A stretch of 64,000 bases of DNA from Agelas oroides (Eukaryota > Porifera > Demospongiae > Agelasida > Agelasidae): assembly GCA_949130485.1 (NCBI GenBank), contig OX422185.1:15250511-15314510 (forward strand), in the 5' to 3' direction. The notes below the pieces were generated by a model, which saw only the letters and a program-made list of their open reading frames with translations, searched no databases and was not told the DNA's origin. Numbering within the stretch: position 1 is the stretch's first letter; the number at the start of each line of letters is the position of its first letter. Of this stretch, positions 1 to 11,444 are shown in pieces. The position numbers were made by a program, and so were the translations under genes.

Positions 1-45
1 TTCTACAGTATGTGCATTAGTGTTTTGATATTCGTTGTTTTTTAG

Positions 46-85
46 GTTGTGAGCCATTGCTGTTGTGGAGTATGACCATGAAGAG
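46..85 (+). pseudogene. exon-like block alpha, copy 1 (duplicated gene segment)
   Basis: A 40-bp block is bounded by a pyrimidine tract ending ttttttag and by a GAG|GTATGG donor. It matches 37966-38005 with three substitutions, and the upstream intron matches too. Frame 2 is open throughout in both copies (CEPLLLWS...MKR). Another frame reads IAVVEYDHEE but has a TGA just after the acceptor, so it needs the later AG at 52-53. The product is not recognised. The acceptor region is also repeated in front of block beta, so this could be a duplicated splice site and not a true coding exon. Confidence 0.4.
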
Positions 86-99
86 GTATGGCTTTGTGT

Positions 100-340
<241 letters not shown>

Positions 341-568
341 GGAAAGGTGATGTGAAGGGAGAGAAGGGTTTGTTTGATTTATTGTAGCAGTTTTGATGAT
401 CTGGCAGTCCTGCTTTACATATGGATTAGCTCGGATATTGAGAAGATGAATTAAGAGATCAAGAGCTTTGGAAGGAACGATCAAGGGTGATTTTTACCCA
501 ATCAAAATTCTTGATCCTGGTTGCAAATGTTTCTACAATATTCGTGTTTTGATATCCGTTGTTTTCAG

Positions 569-659
569 GTTGTTTGGTGCCCGGCACACATCCAGAGGAA
601 GCAGTTCGGAGGTTCTCCTCTCATGTGACACACAAGAAACTACTGGACTGAGTTGAGAG
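569..659 (+). pseudogene. exon-like block beta, copy 1
   Basis: It begins after gttttcag and ends at a GAGAG|GTTAGT donor. Frame 2 reads CLVPGTHPEEAVRRFSSHV... and matches block beta copy 2 at 39449-39548 except for an in-frame 9-bp deletion and a few substitutions. An in-frame indel suggests the reading frame was once under constraint. Both copies hit a TGA after ...HKKLLD, just before the donor, so either a protein ends here, splicing uses another donor, or both copies have decayed. The family is not recognised. Confidence 0.45.
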
Positions 660-1215
660 GTTAGTCCTCTCCGTCCTTCTCGCATGCACCCTCTCAACCT
701 CACATATTTGGACTCCCCTCCTCCCCCCTCATCCTTCTTGCATGCACCCTCTCAACCTCACATACTTGGCCTCTCTCCTCCTCCCTCTCCCTTCTCCCCA
801 CATCCTTCTCACAAGCCTCTTTCAACTGCGAGCATTTGTCCTCTCCTTCCTCTCCCTCACCCTTCATCCTTCTCGCATACACTGCCTCCACCGCAGACCT
901 TTCCTCCCTCCCCCCTCAATCGATCATCATTCTTACATGTACCCTCTCCATCACAAGCATTCCCCCCTCCTCCCCTCCCCCTCATGTGTCCACCATCTCC
1001 ACCACAAGCATTTGCCCCCCTCCTCCCCTCTCCCTCATGTGTCTACCCTCTCCGCCACAAGCATTGCCCCCCTCCTCCCCTCTCCCTCATGTGTCTACCC
1101 TCTCCGCCACAAGCATTTGCCCCCTCCTCCTCCCCCCTCATGTGTCCACTCTCTCCCCCACAAGCATTTGCCCCCTCCTCCCCTCCCCCTCATGTGTCCA
1201 CTCTCTCCGCCACAA

Positions 1216-1476
1216 CAAGAGCGCATAAGAACGGGCGGCTAGAGTAAGAGCGTGTAACTACGTAAAATTCGAAGCCGGGCGGAATTTACCGCCAGTACTA
1301 AAAATAGTAACACACCTTGCGCACGCTGCGTTGACATAGGCCCTTATGCATTGTTGCTAAGCGCGCACGTGACCGGGTGTTCTATTTTAAGTATGGTTCA
1401 ATAATTTTGCCCGGACTACGGGCTTCTATTGGAGTTACATGCTCTTACTCTAGCTGCCCGTTCTTATGTGCTCTTG
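1216..1476. mobile_element. hAT-type MITE (CAAGAGC..TAAGAACG ends)
   Basis: The ends are inverted repeats of about 45 bp: CAAGAGCGCATAAGAACGGG at the left and its near complement at the right, each followed by an AGAGTAAGAGC-type motif. The flanks GCCACAA and GCCACTA (6 of 7 matching) reconstitute one array unit, so the element jumped into the minisatellite. The second copy at 23198-23426 has a perfect 8-bp duplication, which supports hAT affinity. There is no coding capacity. Confidence 0.82.
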
Positions 1477-3098
1477 GCCACTAGCATTTGCCCCCTCCTC
1501 CCCTCCCCCTCATGTGTCCACTCTCTCCGCCACAGATGTTTGGTCTCTCCTCCTCTCCCCCTTCCCTCACGTTCTTCTTGTATGTAATTCTTTCCATTGA
1601 AACCATTTGTCTTCCCCTCCTCCCCTCCCCCCTCATCCTTCTCACATTCTCTGCACCACAAACATTTGTCCTCTTCTCCCCTTCTCCTCCTTATCCTTCT
1701 TGCATGCACCCTCTTCACCACAAATATTTTATGTTCACTTCTTCTGCTCCTCCTCTCATCCTTCTCGCATGCACTCTCTCCACCCAAACAATTTGTCCTT
1801 CCCTCCTCCCCCTCATTGTTATCACATGCATCCCATCTGCCACAAGCATTTGCCCCTCCTCCCCTCCCCCTCGTGTCCTCCCCGTCGTGTCCACCTCTCA
1901 GCCACAAGCATCTGCCCCCCTCCTCACCTCCCCCTCATGTGTCCACTCTCTCCACCACAAGCATATGCCCCCTCATGTGTCCACCCTCTCTGCAAGGATT
2001 TGCCCCCTCCTCCCATCCCCCTCATGTGTCCACCCCCTCATGTGTCCACTCTCTCCACCACAAACATTTGCCCCCCTCCTTCCCTCCTCCTCATGAGTCC
2101 ACTCTCTCATTCCCCTCATTTGCCCTCCTCCCCTCCCCCTCATGTGTCCACTCTCTCCACCACAAACATTTGCCCCCCTCCTTCCCTCTTCCTCATGAGT
2201 CCACTCTCTCCACCACAAACATTTGCCCTCCTCCCCTCCCCCTCATGTGTCCACTCTCTCCACCACAAACATTTGCCCTCCTCCTCCTTCATTCCCTCAC
2301 GTCCTTCTTGTATGTACTCTTTCCACTGAAACTGTTTGTCCTCCCCTCCTACTATCCTTCCCACATCCTCTGCATCACAAACATTTGTCCTCTCCTCCCC
2401 CTCTCTCCCTTCATCCTTCTCACATGCAGCCTATCCACCACAAATACTTGTGTTCACTTTCTCCTTCTGCTCCTCCTTCATCCTCCTCGCATGCACCCTC
2501 CCCACTTCATAAATTTGTCCTCCCCCTCCTCCTTCTCCCCCTCCTCCTTCTCGCATGCTCTCTCTCCAACACACACATTCGATTTGATTGGTCCTCCCCC
2601 CTCATCCCTTTCCTCCTCGCATGCACCCTGCCCACTACATAAATTTGTCCTCCCCCTCCTCCTTCTCGCATGCACCCTTTCCAACACACACATTCGATTT
2701 GATTGGTCCTCCCCCCTCATCCCTTTCCTCCTCACATGCATCCTGCCCACTACATAAATTTGTCCTCCCCCTCCTCCTTCTCCCCCTCCTCCTTCTCGCA
2801 TGCACTCTCTCCAACACACACATTCGATTTGATTGGTCCTCCCCCCTCATCCCTTTCCTCCTCGCATGCACCCTCCCCACTTCACGAATTTGTCCTCCCC
2901 CTCCTCCTTCTCCCTCTCCTCCTTCTCGCATGCACTCTCTCCAACACACACATTCGATTTGATTGGTCCTCCCCCCTCATCCCTTTCCTCCTCGCATGCA
3001 CCCTACCCACTACATAAATTTGTCCTCCCCCTCCTCCTTCTCCCCTTCCTCCTTCTCCCCCTCCTCCTTCTCGCATGCACCCTTTCCAACACACACAT

Positions 3099-3357
3099 GT
3101 GGCAGTCCCATGTAGAAATCGAAGGTTATTCCGTCGCATATTGCGATCGCATCGCTGCGTTCAAAGCGCCGTATTGCTGAACTTCCGTTAAGGGCGGGGC
3201 TCATACGCGCTTCGTAAACTTATTAGATATTCGTGCATCTACGAAGCACGTATGAGCCCCGCCCTTAACGGAAGTTCAGCGATACGGCGCTTTGAACGCA
3301 GCGATGCGATCAAAATACGCGACGGAATAACCTTCAATTTCTACACGGGACTGCCAC
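3099..3357. mobile_element. foldback MITE, 4-bp TSD (GTGGCAGTCCC ends), copy 1
   Basis: The element is 259 bp with inverted arms of about 110 bp covering nearly its whole length. It begins GTGGCAGTCCC and ends GGGACTGCCAC. It is flanked by ACAT on both sides (3095-3098 and 3358-3361), and removing it restores the array unit CACACACATTCGATTTG. Copies at 5653-5902 and 55925-56183 also have 4-bp duplications. The superfamily is not assigned. Confidence 0.9.
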
Positions 3358-5652
3358 ACATTCGATTTGATTGGTCCTCCCCCCTCATCCCTTTCCTCCT
3401 CGCATGCACCCTGCCCACTACATAAATTTGTCCTCCCCCTCCTCCTTCTCCCCTTCCTCCTTCTCCCCCTCCTCCTTCTCGCATGCACCCTTTACAACAC
3501 ACACGATTTGATTGGTCCTCCCCCCTCATCCCTTTCTCCTCGCATGCACCCTCCCCACTGCAAAACTTTGTCCTCCCCCTCCTCCTTCTCCTCTCATCAT
3601 TTTTCTCCCATGCACTCTCTCCACCACACACATTGTCCTCCCCCTCCCTCCTCCTCTCATCATTATTCTCGCATGCACTCTCTCCACCACACACATTTGT
3701 CCTCCCCCTCTCCCTCTCCTCTCATCTTCCCTACATGAACTCTCTCCACTGAATGTATTTGTCCTCCCCCTCCCTCCTCCTCTCATCATTATTCTCGCAT
3801 GCACTCTCCACCACACACATTTGTCCTCCCCCTCTCCCTCCTCCTCTCATCATTATTCTCGCATGCACTCTCTCCACCACACACATTTGTCCTCCCCCTC
3901 CCCCCTCCTCTCATCATTATTCTCGCATACACTCTCTCCACCACACACATGCCCTTCCCTCCTCCTCTCATCATTATTCTCGCATACACTCTCTCCACCA
4001 CACACATTGTCCTCCCCCTCCCCCCTCCTCTCATCATTATTCTCGCATGCACTTCTCCACCACACACATTTGTCCTCCCCCTCTCCCTCCTCCTCTCATC
4101 ATTATTCTCCCATGCTCTCTCTCCACCAAACACATTGTCCTCCCCCTCCCCCCTCCTCTCATCATTATTCTCGCATGCACTCTCTCCACCACACACACTT
4201 GTCCTCCCCCTCTCCCTCCTCCTCTCATCATTATTCTCCCATACACTCTCTCCACCACACACATTTGTTCTCCCCCTCTCCCTCCTCCTCTCATCATTAT
4301 TCTCGCATGCACTCTCTCCACCACACACACTTGTCCTCCCCCTCTCCCTCTCCTCTCATCTTCCCTACATGAACTCTCTCCACTGAATGTATTTGTCCTC
4401 CCCCTCCCTCCTCCTCTCATCATTATTCTCGCATGCACTCTCTCCACCACACACAGTTGTCCTCCCCCTCCCTCCTCCTCTCATCATTATTCTCGCATGT
4501 ACTCTCTCCACCACACGCATTTGTCCTCCCCCTCCCCCCTCCTCTCATCATTATTCTCGCATGCACTCTCTCCACCACACACATTTGTCCTCCCCCTCTC
4601 CCTCCTCCTCTCATCATTATTCTCGCATGCACTCTCTCCACCACACACATTTGTCCTCCCCCTCTCCCTCCTCCTCTCATCATTATTCTCGCATGCACTC
4701 TCTCCACCACACACACTTGTCCTCCCCCTCTCCCTCTCCTCTCATCTTCCCTACATGAACTCTCTCCACTGAATGTATTTGTCCTCCCCCTCCCCCCTCC
4801 TCTCATCATTATTCTCACATGCACTCTCTCCACCACACACACTTGTCCTCCCCCTCTCCCTCTCCTCTCATCTTCCCTACATGAACTCTCTCCACTGAAT
4901 GTATTTGTCCTCCCCCTCCCTCCTCCTCTCATCATTATTCTCGCATGCACTCTCCACCACACACATTTGTCCTCCCCCTCTCCCTCCTCCTCTCATCATT
5001 ATTCTCGCATGCACTCTCTCCACCACACACATTTGTCCTCCCCCTCCCCCCTCCTCTCATCATTATTCTCGCATGCACTCTCTCCACCACACACATTTGT
5101 CCTCCCCCTCTCCCTCCTCCTCTCATCATTATTCTCCCATGCTCTCTCTCCACCACACACATTGTCCTCCCCCTCCCTCCTCCTCTCATCATTATTCTCG
5201 CATGCACTTCTCCACCACACACATTGTCCTCCCTCTCCCTCCTCCTCTCATCATTATTCTCCCATGCTCTCTCTCCAACACACACATTTGTTCTCCCCCT
5301 CTCCCTCCTCCTCTCATCATTATTCTCGCATGCACTCTCTCCACCACACACAGTTGTCCTCCCCCTCTCCCTCTCCTCTCATCTTCCCTACATGAACTCT
5401 CTCCACTGAATGTATTTGTCCTCTCCCTCCTTCCTCTCCATCCTTCTCACATGCATGCCTGTTTTATAAGGGAGATGTGGTTCGTTGATTGTTCATGCAT
5501 ATATGCCCCCCTTCCACAGTGGATGATATTAGATATAAAAAGTGTGTGGACAATTTGTCCGAGCAGAATCAATCTTGTTCTGCCATTCTCCACTTTTGAC
5601 CTGCCATCATTAACGTAGCATAATCACCAAAACTCAACAAAAGAATGCATAT

Positions 5653-5902
5653 GTGGCAGTCCCGAATAGAAATCGAATATTATTCCGTTGCGTATTTCGA
5701 GCACATCACCGAGTTTGATGCGCTTTGATGCTGAACTTCCGCTAAGGGTGGGGCTCATACGCACTATGTAAATGCATGAATATCTGGTACGTCTACAAAG
5801 TGCGTATGAGCCCCGCCCCTAGCGGGAGCTTAGCGCTACAGTGCGTCAAACTCGGCGATGCGCTCGAAATACGCGACGGAATAATCTATCCGGGACTGCC
5901 AC
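5653..5902. mobile_element. foldback MITE, 4-bp TSD, copy 2
   Basis: This 250-bp relative of the 3099-3357 element has the same GTGGCAGTCCC/GGGACTGCCAC ends and a more diverged interior. It is flanked by ATAT at 5649-5652 and 5903-5906. A third, decayed relative follows immediately on the right. Confidence 0.88.
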
Positions 5903-5908
5903 ATATGT

Positions 5909-6115
5909 ATGTGGCAGTTGGAGGTAGAAATCGAACATTATTCTGTTGCACAATTTGACTGCGTTACCGCATTCAAAGCACCGTAGCACAAAACCTCCGT
6001 TAAGGATGGGGCTCATACGTGCAGTGAAGATGCATGAGTACCTGATAAGCGCCCCGCCCTTAACAGAAGTTCTGCACTACGGCACTTTGAATGCAGTAAT
6101 ATGCAACGGAATAAT
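5909..6115. mobile_element. decayed foldback MITE, right end lost
   Basis: It opens with GTGGCAGTTGGAGGTAGAAA, a degraded form of the same family. It keeps the CTCATACG and CCCCGCCCTTAAC internal motifs in inverted orientation but lacks a recognisable right terminus. It is older than its neighbour at 5653-5902. Confidence 0.7.
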
Positions 6116-6361
6116 GAATACACTGGCTGTTTACGTGATTACGCGTGCACGTTTGTCGTTCGGACAGTTTGGCAGAACATATCGATTTTGTTTGGACAAG
6201 TGCCACAAATGCTTGGTCCAATGTCCGACTGTTATTTCATCCACTGCTTCGATCACTGACGAACTCTCCCCCTCATAAGAATGGTCGCGTTATGTGTCTA
6301 AATTCAGGCATTCTGAAAGACTGGCCAGGTCATGTACGTGTCATGCTGTTTCTCCATGCAG

Positions 6362-6448
6362 GATACGTCAATTTTTGTGTGCATATCAATAACCCAACTG
6401 GAGTACCTGACTGTGAAGATCAAGGAGGGCTTTGAGCTGGTGATTGAG
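6362..6448 (+). pseudogene. exon-like block gamma, copy 1
   Basis: An 87-bp block lies between tctccatgcag and a GAG|GTATGT donor. It is open in phase 0 (DTSIFVCISITQLEYLTVKI, ending KEGFELVIE). Copy 2 at 53652-53739 is one base longer in the first third, so the two copies use different frames there and share only the LEYLTVKIKEGFELVIE half. At least one copy is therefore shifted. The amino-acid pattern looks beta-strand rich. I do not recognise the family with confidence. Confidence 0.55.
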
Positions 6449-6600
6449 GTATGTGTGTTCCTACGTACTATTATTAAGTTAGTCTCTTGCCCAGACCCCG
6501 CCCTCTCACAAGGAGGGCTTTGAGCTGGTGATTGAGGTACGTATGTGTGTTCCTATTATTAAGTTGGTCTCGTACCCAGACCCCACCCTCTCACAAGAGA
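6425..6600 (+). repeat. two-copy direct repeat of the exon gamma end and its donor
   Basis: The segment GAGGGCTTTGAGCTGGTGAT plus donor and following intron (CCCAGACCCC.CCCTCTCACA) occurs twice, giving a second possible donor (GAG|GTACGT). In copy 2 of the duplication the same unit has expanded to many copies (53740-54410). Confidence 0.85.
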
Positions 6601-6848
6601 AAGGAAAAACAGTCTGGCACACCAAGTCAAATTTCTTAGGCCATACAGCATGTACTATTAAGACCAGTGTAACCTAGCAACGTACAAAACATTTTGTGAC
6701 ACACCCACTCAAAACTGTTTAGATATGCGAGTAGAGATGAAAAATTTACTGCTGTAATTGCTATGTAATAGTTTTCATATTGTAGATGCCTGAACATCTG
6801 ATGTGTGTAACAAAGTACACCCTTAACGAAAGTTCAGCAGTGTGGTAG

Positions 6849-7012
6849 CCTCGTTCCCAGGCTCTCCCTTTGCCCCGACAGAAAGCAAAAAAGGAGAGGG
6901 AGAGCCTGGTACCGATTCACACGTGGTATCGCGGCATGGCAATGTCACAGCAATAATTGCAATGTTGTGATGCAATTTTGTAGCCACGTGATAGGCTGAG
7001 TCAAACAGCTAT
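6849..7012. mobile_element. truncated TAGCCTCGTTCCC-family element
   Basis: The left terminus TAGCCTCGTTCCCAGGCTCT is followed by family-specific sequence (CGATTCACACGTGGTATCGC, GCAATAATTGCAA) also seen in the elements at 27655-28268 and 29557-30142. No right terminus is found, so most of the element is deleted. Confidence 0.75.
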
Positions 7013-7029
7013 GATATTACTACAATGGA

Positions 7030-7712
7030 TCCTCTCATGTCCGAAATGGTTGAGGCCAACACTATTTCAGATATGTGAAATTTTCAGAAATGTGAAATAT
7101 TAATTTGTGCATACAATTATGACATCATAATGGGAGCATGTACATACATGCATGTACATATCACATAATTATCAATACACATACAGTCATTTACGTGTGC
7201 TAAGACACAATTGAAGAGTTAGTTGTTTTAAACTTGCATAGCGCTGTTTGGCAGCAAGGTCTCGGATTCTCTTAAGCAGCATAACTGAGGTTGGTCTAGC
7301 GTCAGACTGACACTCGTACCAAGACTGATTTGACACCAAGTACCAAGTAGGTATACAGCCTCATCTACTTTTTCATCGTCAGCATGGCGCATTATTTTAC
7401 ATTCTTTCGAACATACAGAAAGACTCTCCATGACGAGATGAACGATTGATATCTCCTTTAGATCAGTCACTGTAGAATTGCCAATATCAAATTCACTAGC
7501 AACTTTAGTCGCCTTTTCACCTTTAGCAAGTCTATCGAGTATGCTCAACTTGTTTTCTAGCGATAGAACAACTCGCGTTTCCTACACGTTGAGGCAGCCC
7601 TTTTTACTGCTGTCAACGCGTATTTGAAACGCACGTGGTGAATCACATGAATATTACATAACCAGCTTGTTTATTTCGGATAAACCAAGCGTTCGGATAA
7701 AAGAGGGATATA
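7030..7712 (-). mobile_element. decayed Tigger/pogo-like DNA transposon
   Basis: The ends are related inverted sequences: CCTCTCATGTCCGAAATGG at the left and a CGGATAAAAGAGGG-type right end that reads CCCTCTTTTATCCG on the other strand. Such ends are typical of Tigger elements. The interior carries a minus-strand pogo-type HTH fragment. Boundaries are approximate and no clean TSD was found. Confidence 0.6.
7228..7581 (-). pseudogene. pogo/Tigger transposase fragment (CENP-B-type N-terminal HTH)
   Basis: The minus-strand open frame has about 117 codons and reads RVVLSLENKLSILDRLAKGE, then ...ATKVASEFDIGNSTVTDLK. This is the N-terminal helix-turn-helix layout of CENP-B/pogo/Tigger transposases, which bind the element's ends. 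After the HTH the sequence jumps to ...ADDEKVDEAVYL, a motif normally well downstream, and the DDE catalytic domain is missing. The frame has no upstream ATG. It is a dead, internally deleted remnant. Confidence 0.75.
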
Positions 7713-7720
7713 ACTATTAT

Positions 7721-7827
7721 ATAACCTGTTACCTAGGCAACATCACTGTACAAGAGAGATATGGGCAACATTCTTAGATGTTGCCCATATCTCTCTTCTA
7801 CAGTGATGTTGCCTGGGTAACGGGTTA
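7721..7827. mobile_element. small palindromic MITE (ATAACCTGTTACC ends), copy 1
   Basis: A near-perfect 107-bp hairpin. The left arm ATAACCTGTTACCTAGGCAA pairs with the right arm, and both arms also carry the CATATCTCTC/GAGAGATATG motif. Related copies lie at 22615-22694 and 23102-23181. No unambiguous TSD can be called in the AT-rich flanks. Confidence 0.8.
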
Positions 7828-7931
7828 TATTTGTTATTATGCTCACAATATATTATTCATGAGCACGTGGTCACGTGGTTGTTAACTACCATGTGTCACT
7901 AAGTAAACGTGCAATGGTCGATTTAGTCACA

Positions 7932-7979
7932 TTCCCAGACCCTCAGTACGATAAACGCATCGTACTGAGGGTCTGGGAA
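7932..7979. repeat. short hairpin related to TAGTCTCG-type termini
   Basis: TTCCCAGACCCTCAGTACGA is followed by a loop of about 6 bp and the exact complement ending GTCTGGGAA, then CGAGACTA. It looks like two element ends fused after loss of the interior. Confidence 0.65.
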
Positions 7980-8160
7980 CGAGACTATGGTCGATTGTCC
8001 TGCAGTACACTCCACTGTAGAGCCTGTGGAGAGTGAGTTGGCCCGTGAAATTAGCCCTGTACCAGTAGAGGAGAGTCAGTCTAGTGCTTGTTTTGTCCTA
8101 GATACCTAAACTAACTTTCTTTTTGTTGTAGTTGATGAATGTTTAAATTTTAGTATAAAT

Positions 8161-8655
8161 ATGCTCCTAAACAGTACAATTATGCTCGTAACAGCTCTTC
8201 GTTATGCCAGCATATGCTCCTAAACAGTACAATTATGCTCGTAACAGCTCTTCGTTATGCCAGCATATGCTCATAAACAGTACAATTATGCTCGTAACAG
8301 CTCTTCATTATGCCAGCATATGCTCCTAAACAGTACAATTATGCTCGTAACAGCTCTTCGTTATGCCAGCATATGCTCCTAAACAGTACAATTATGCTCG
8401 TAACAGCTCTTCGTTATGCCAGCATATGCTCCTAAACAGTACAATTATGCTCGTAACAGCTCTTCATTATGCCAGCATATGCTCCTAAACAGTACAATTA
8501 TGCTCGTAACAGCTCTTCATTATGCTAGCATATGCTCCTAAACAGTACAATTATGCTCGTAACAGCTCTTCATTATGCCAGCATATGCTCCTATGCTTCC
8601 ACACTACATTATGCTCAAAATTATGCCAGCATAATTCGCCAAGGCCTAGTAATGA
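8161..8655. repeat. 53-bp tandem repeat (8 units) ending in a TAGGCCTTG-type transposon terminus
   Basis: The unit ATGCTCCTAAACAGTACAAT... repeats every 53 bp (8161, 8214, and so on) for eight copies with few changes. The right end (ATTATGCCAGCATAATTCGCCAAGGCCTA) is, reversed, the terminus of the non-autonomous element at 48666-49124. The array is therefore probably the expanded interior of one such element whose left end I cannot find. Confidence 0.85.
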
Positions 8656-8810
8656 GCTCCTAGACCCTCGTGTGTCTCAATAGTGAGGGAAGAAAAACCT
8701 GTTGCCATGGTGATGGCCAGAAGGCATAGAACAGTGTTTTATGCCTTCTGGCAGTTGATGTCACGTGGGTATATGGAATAGACTCATCTTAAAAATTTTT
8801 GTTCCAATCC

Positions 8811-8975
8811 CATGTGTGACAGTATGGTGTAGAAATCAACGATTATTCTGTTGCATATTTTGAGTGCGTTGCCATGTATAAAGCGCTGTATCGCTGAACT
8901 TCTGCTAAGGGTGGGACTCATACACACTTTGTAGATGCATCAGATATTCATGCGTCAGTGAAGTGTGTGTGATAT
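8811..8975. mobile_element. decayed foldback MITE fragment
   Basis: One arm of the GTGGCAGTCCC foldback family is recognisable (GTGTAGAAATC, GAACTTCTGCTAAGGGTGGG, CTCATACACAC). The opposite arm is lost. Confidence 0.7.
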
Positions 8976-9202
8976 TATTAAGAGTAGCCTGTGACGAAGC
9001 CCTCCATCTCACTGTCACAAAACCAAATGGAAGGCGGGGACCTTGATTTGAGACTATGATAAAAAATACTGAGGCAAACTTGTTCCCTGACGCAGGAGAG
9101 GGAGCGCTTGGTTTGCATGTACTGTACACTGTTTGCATGCACTTGATCACCATGAAATTCAGTGGCAGTCGTGCACGCACATATGCGTACGTACACCAAT
9201 GG

Positions 9203-9437
9203 TAGCCTCGTTCCCAGGCCTCCCCACCATCCAGTTTTTGATCGCTTGTAGGTATGCAAAAACAGAGGGGGAAGGGCTGGTATGTTTTATTCATGGGCGA
9301 CCCCTCCCCCCCGTCTGTCTACCTAGTAGACACTGACGTCATTCACGTGATAAAATATAACCAGGCCTTCCCCCTCCATTTTTGCAGACTACAAGCGATC
9401 GAAAACTGGACGGTGGGAAGGCCTGGGAACGAGGCTA
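9203..9437. mobile_element. TAGCCTCGTTCCC-family TIR element (235 bp)
   Basis: TAGCCTCGTTCCCAGGCC starts the left end and GGCCTGGGAACGAGGCTA closes the right end. Inner arms contain TTTTTGATCGCTTGTAG and its inverted partner. The 9-bp flanks CACCAATGG and TATTGATGG differ at four sites, all transitions, consistent with an aged 9-bp TSD. It has no ORF. Confidence 0.85.
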
Positions 9438-9791
9438 TATTGATGGTGTCACACACTCACCACGTAGAATGTTCCAGATGACATTCTATTTGGTCAAGTC
9501 CGATCTTGCACTGTCCTATGCCTTCTGACAGTTAGGTACGTACCTCAACATGAAGCTCAGGAAAGAACAGGTTGCCCCCACTGAGTGCATATACTGATGA
9601 AAAGATGTCTTTGTGTTACCCACCAATTCTGGAAGTCAGTTTGCTACCAGACACTCGTTTGTATTCAACTGTATGAAGCTAGGACGATTTGACCTAGGTC
9701 GACCAGTTACAGTACAGTTATATACGTTAGCATGAATGTTTGTAGTACAGTCTTCCAAGAACGCCTTGCTATATATATAGTGAGTGTCAAC

Positions 9792-10430
9792 AAGGCGACT
9801 GCCTCTAGCGTATTGTATTCAACTACGAATACAAGGCGACTGTCTCTAGCGTATTGTATTCAACTACGAATACAAGGCGACTGTCTCTGGCGTATTGTAT
9901 TCAACTTTGAGTACAAGGCAACTGTCTCTAGCGTATTGTATTCAACTACGAGTACAAGGCGACTGTCTCTAGCGTATTGTATTCAACTACGAGTACAAGG
10001 CGACTGTCTCTAGCGTATTGTATTCAACTTCGAGTACAAGGCGACTGTCTCTAGCGTATTGTATTCAACTACGAGTACAAGGCGACTGGACTGTCTCTAG
10101 GGTATTGTATTCAACTACGAATACAAGGCGACTGTCTCTAGCGTATTGTATTCAACTACGAATACAAGGCGACTGTCTCTAGCGTATTGTATTCAACTAC
10201 GAATACAAGGCGACTGCCTCTAGCGTATTGTATTCAACTACGAATACAAGGCGACTGTCTCTAGCGTATTGTATTCCACTACGAGTACAAGGCGACTGTC
10301 TCTAGCGTATTGTATTCAACTACGAGTACAAGGCGACTGTCTCTAGCGTATTGTATTCAACTACGAGTACAAGGCGACTGTCTCTAGCGTATTGTATTCA
10401 ACTTCGAGTACAAGGTGACTGTCTCTAGTG
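9792..10430. repeat. 41-bp tandem repeat, about 15 units
   Basis: The unit AAGGCGACTGTCTCTAGCGT + ATTGTATTCAACTACGAATA + C repeats every 41 bp. One unit carries a 5-bp insertion (GGACT). Units alternate between ACGAATAC and ACGAGTAC types in runs, which points to recent block amplification. Confidence 0.95.
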
Positions 10431-10456
10431 CCAGTTGGACAGAACGAGGCTATGTA

Positions 10457-11439
10457 CCATAATCTCCTGAAAATAAGCCCACCTTCGAAAATACGCCCAC
10501 CCCCCTTTTTTGAATGAAGTTGCTGCAAAGGGTGCTTTTCTCTCGAAAGTATGCCCACCCATTTATGCTGCAGTGTATGCTGTTATGTTAAGCAAGAAGC
10601 ACTGAAGAAGCAGCACAGTGCAAGAGGAGGGACTAACAAATGAAGGCAGACACCATTTGCTGTAACCTCGTTCCCAGGCTCTTGTGCGGGGGAGGAGGAA
10701 AGAGAGCCTGGTACACACTGTTCGCGCATGCGCCAAATTCCCTTGGTAACCTGCATACTACTCCGCTACACTAAAATTACAGTCAATTTCTGTTTACCTT
10801 CTGAAAGGCTGCACTGCCTGGTTATGCACCCTGTGGGATACATACGGGCGGTTTTGAAGTCAAAAACGATATTGCTTTGACGGTAACGGTCTGCATTGCT
10901 TCGTTCGAGGCGATCGGTAAACTTCAAAGGGAAAGATTGCATCAGTCACGTGCCGCAGCGTTTAGCTGGAATGGACAAACCCGTGGACAATTCCTGCAAG
11001 AGAAGAGCTGAGTACCTTCGTCGCTCCCTCGTCATCGTCTACACAGAGCGTGGTCAGTGGCAGGCATCTTTTATACGGGAGAAGTCAGCGTGCCTCGCGG
11101 AGGTTAGTGTAACGGAGCAGATTTTACGGAAATTTCCAAATTCCCAGAAATCCTGGGGGAACTGAGCATGGGCAAACAGTGTGTACCAGGCTCTTTTTTC
11201 TCCACCCACGCACAAGAGCCTGGGAACGAGGCTACATTTGCTGTTATTGCATAAGCAAGCGCATGACAAAAGGGGCATTGAAGAATCACTGCATACGCAA
11301 ATAGCAAGGGCTAGACAAACTGTGTGTGAGGTGGGCGTATTTTCGAGAGAAATATCACAACTCTCGAAAATACACCCACCCCCTCTTTTAGGAGCCACTT
11401 AAGTTCATTGCCCATGGATGTATTTTCAAGAGATTACTG
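10457..11439. mobile_element. TA-flanked TIR element interrupted by a nested element
   Basis: The ends CCATAATCTCCTGAAAATA and (reversed) CAGTAATCTCTTGAAAATA are flanked by TA on both sides (10455-10456 and 11440-11441), as for Tc1/mariner-type elements. A reverse-oriented relative at about 21606-21922 lacks the nested insert and so shows the empty site. No coding sequence is seen. Confidence 0.78.
10663..11234. mobile_element. nested TAGCCTCG-family element, perfect 9-bp TSD
   Basis: The ends TAACCTCGTTCCCAGGCTCT and AGCCTGGGAACGAGGCTA are inverted. CATTTGCTG is present exactly on both sides (10654-10662 and 11235-11243). Inner arms near both ends repeat GGTACACACTGTT and AACAGTGTGTACC. This 572-bp element inserted into the 10457-11439 element. 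Confidence 0.93.
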
Positions 11440-11444
11440 TATGT

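Larger units (their letters stand above)
660..5455. repeat. pyrimidine-rich minisatellite array A (units of about 53, 115 and 66 bp)
   Basis: This 4.8-kb composite array is almost all C and T on the + strand. About 950-2450 is built on a roughly 53-bp unit (CCACAAGCATTTGCCCCC core). About 2450-3500 carries a longer unit with ATTCGATTTGATTGG. About 3600-5400 carries a regular 66-bp unit (CCACACACATTTGTCCTCC ... TCATCATTATTCTCGCATG). It starts at the donor of block beta and lies before block gamma, so it fills one intron. Open frames of up to 386 codons occur because 66 is 22 codons and stops are absent from the unit. Two small transposons are inserted in it (1216-1476 and 3099-3357). Confidence 0.93.
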
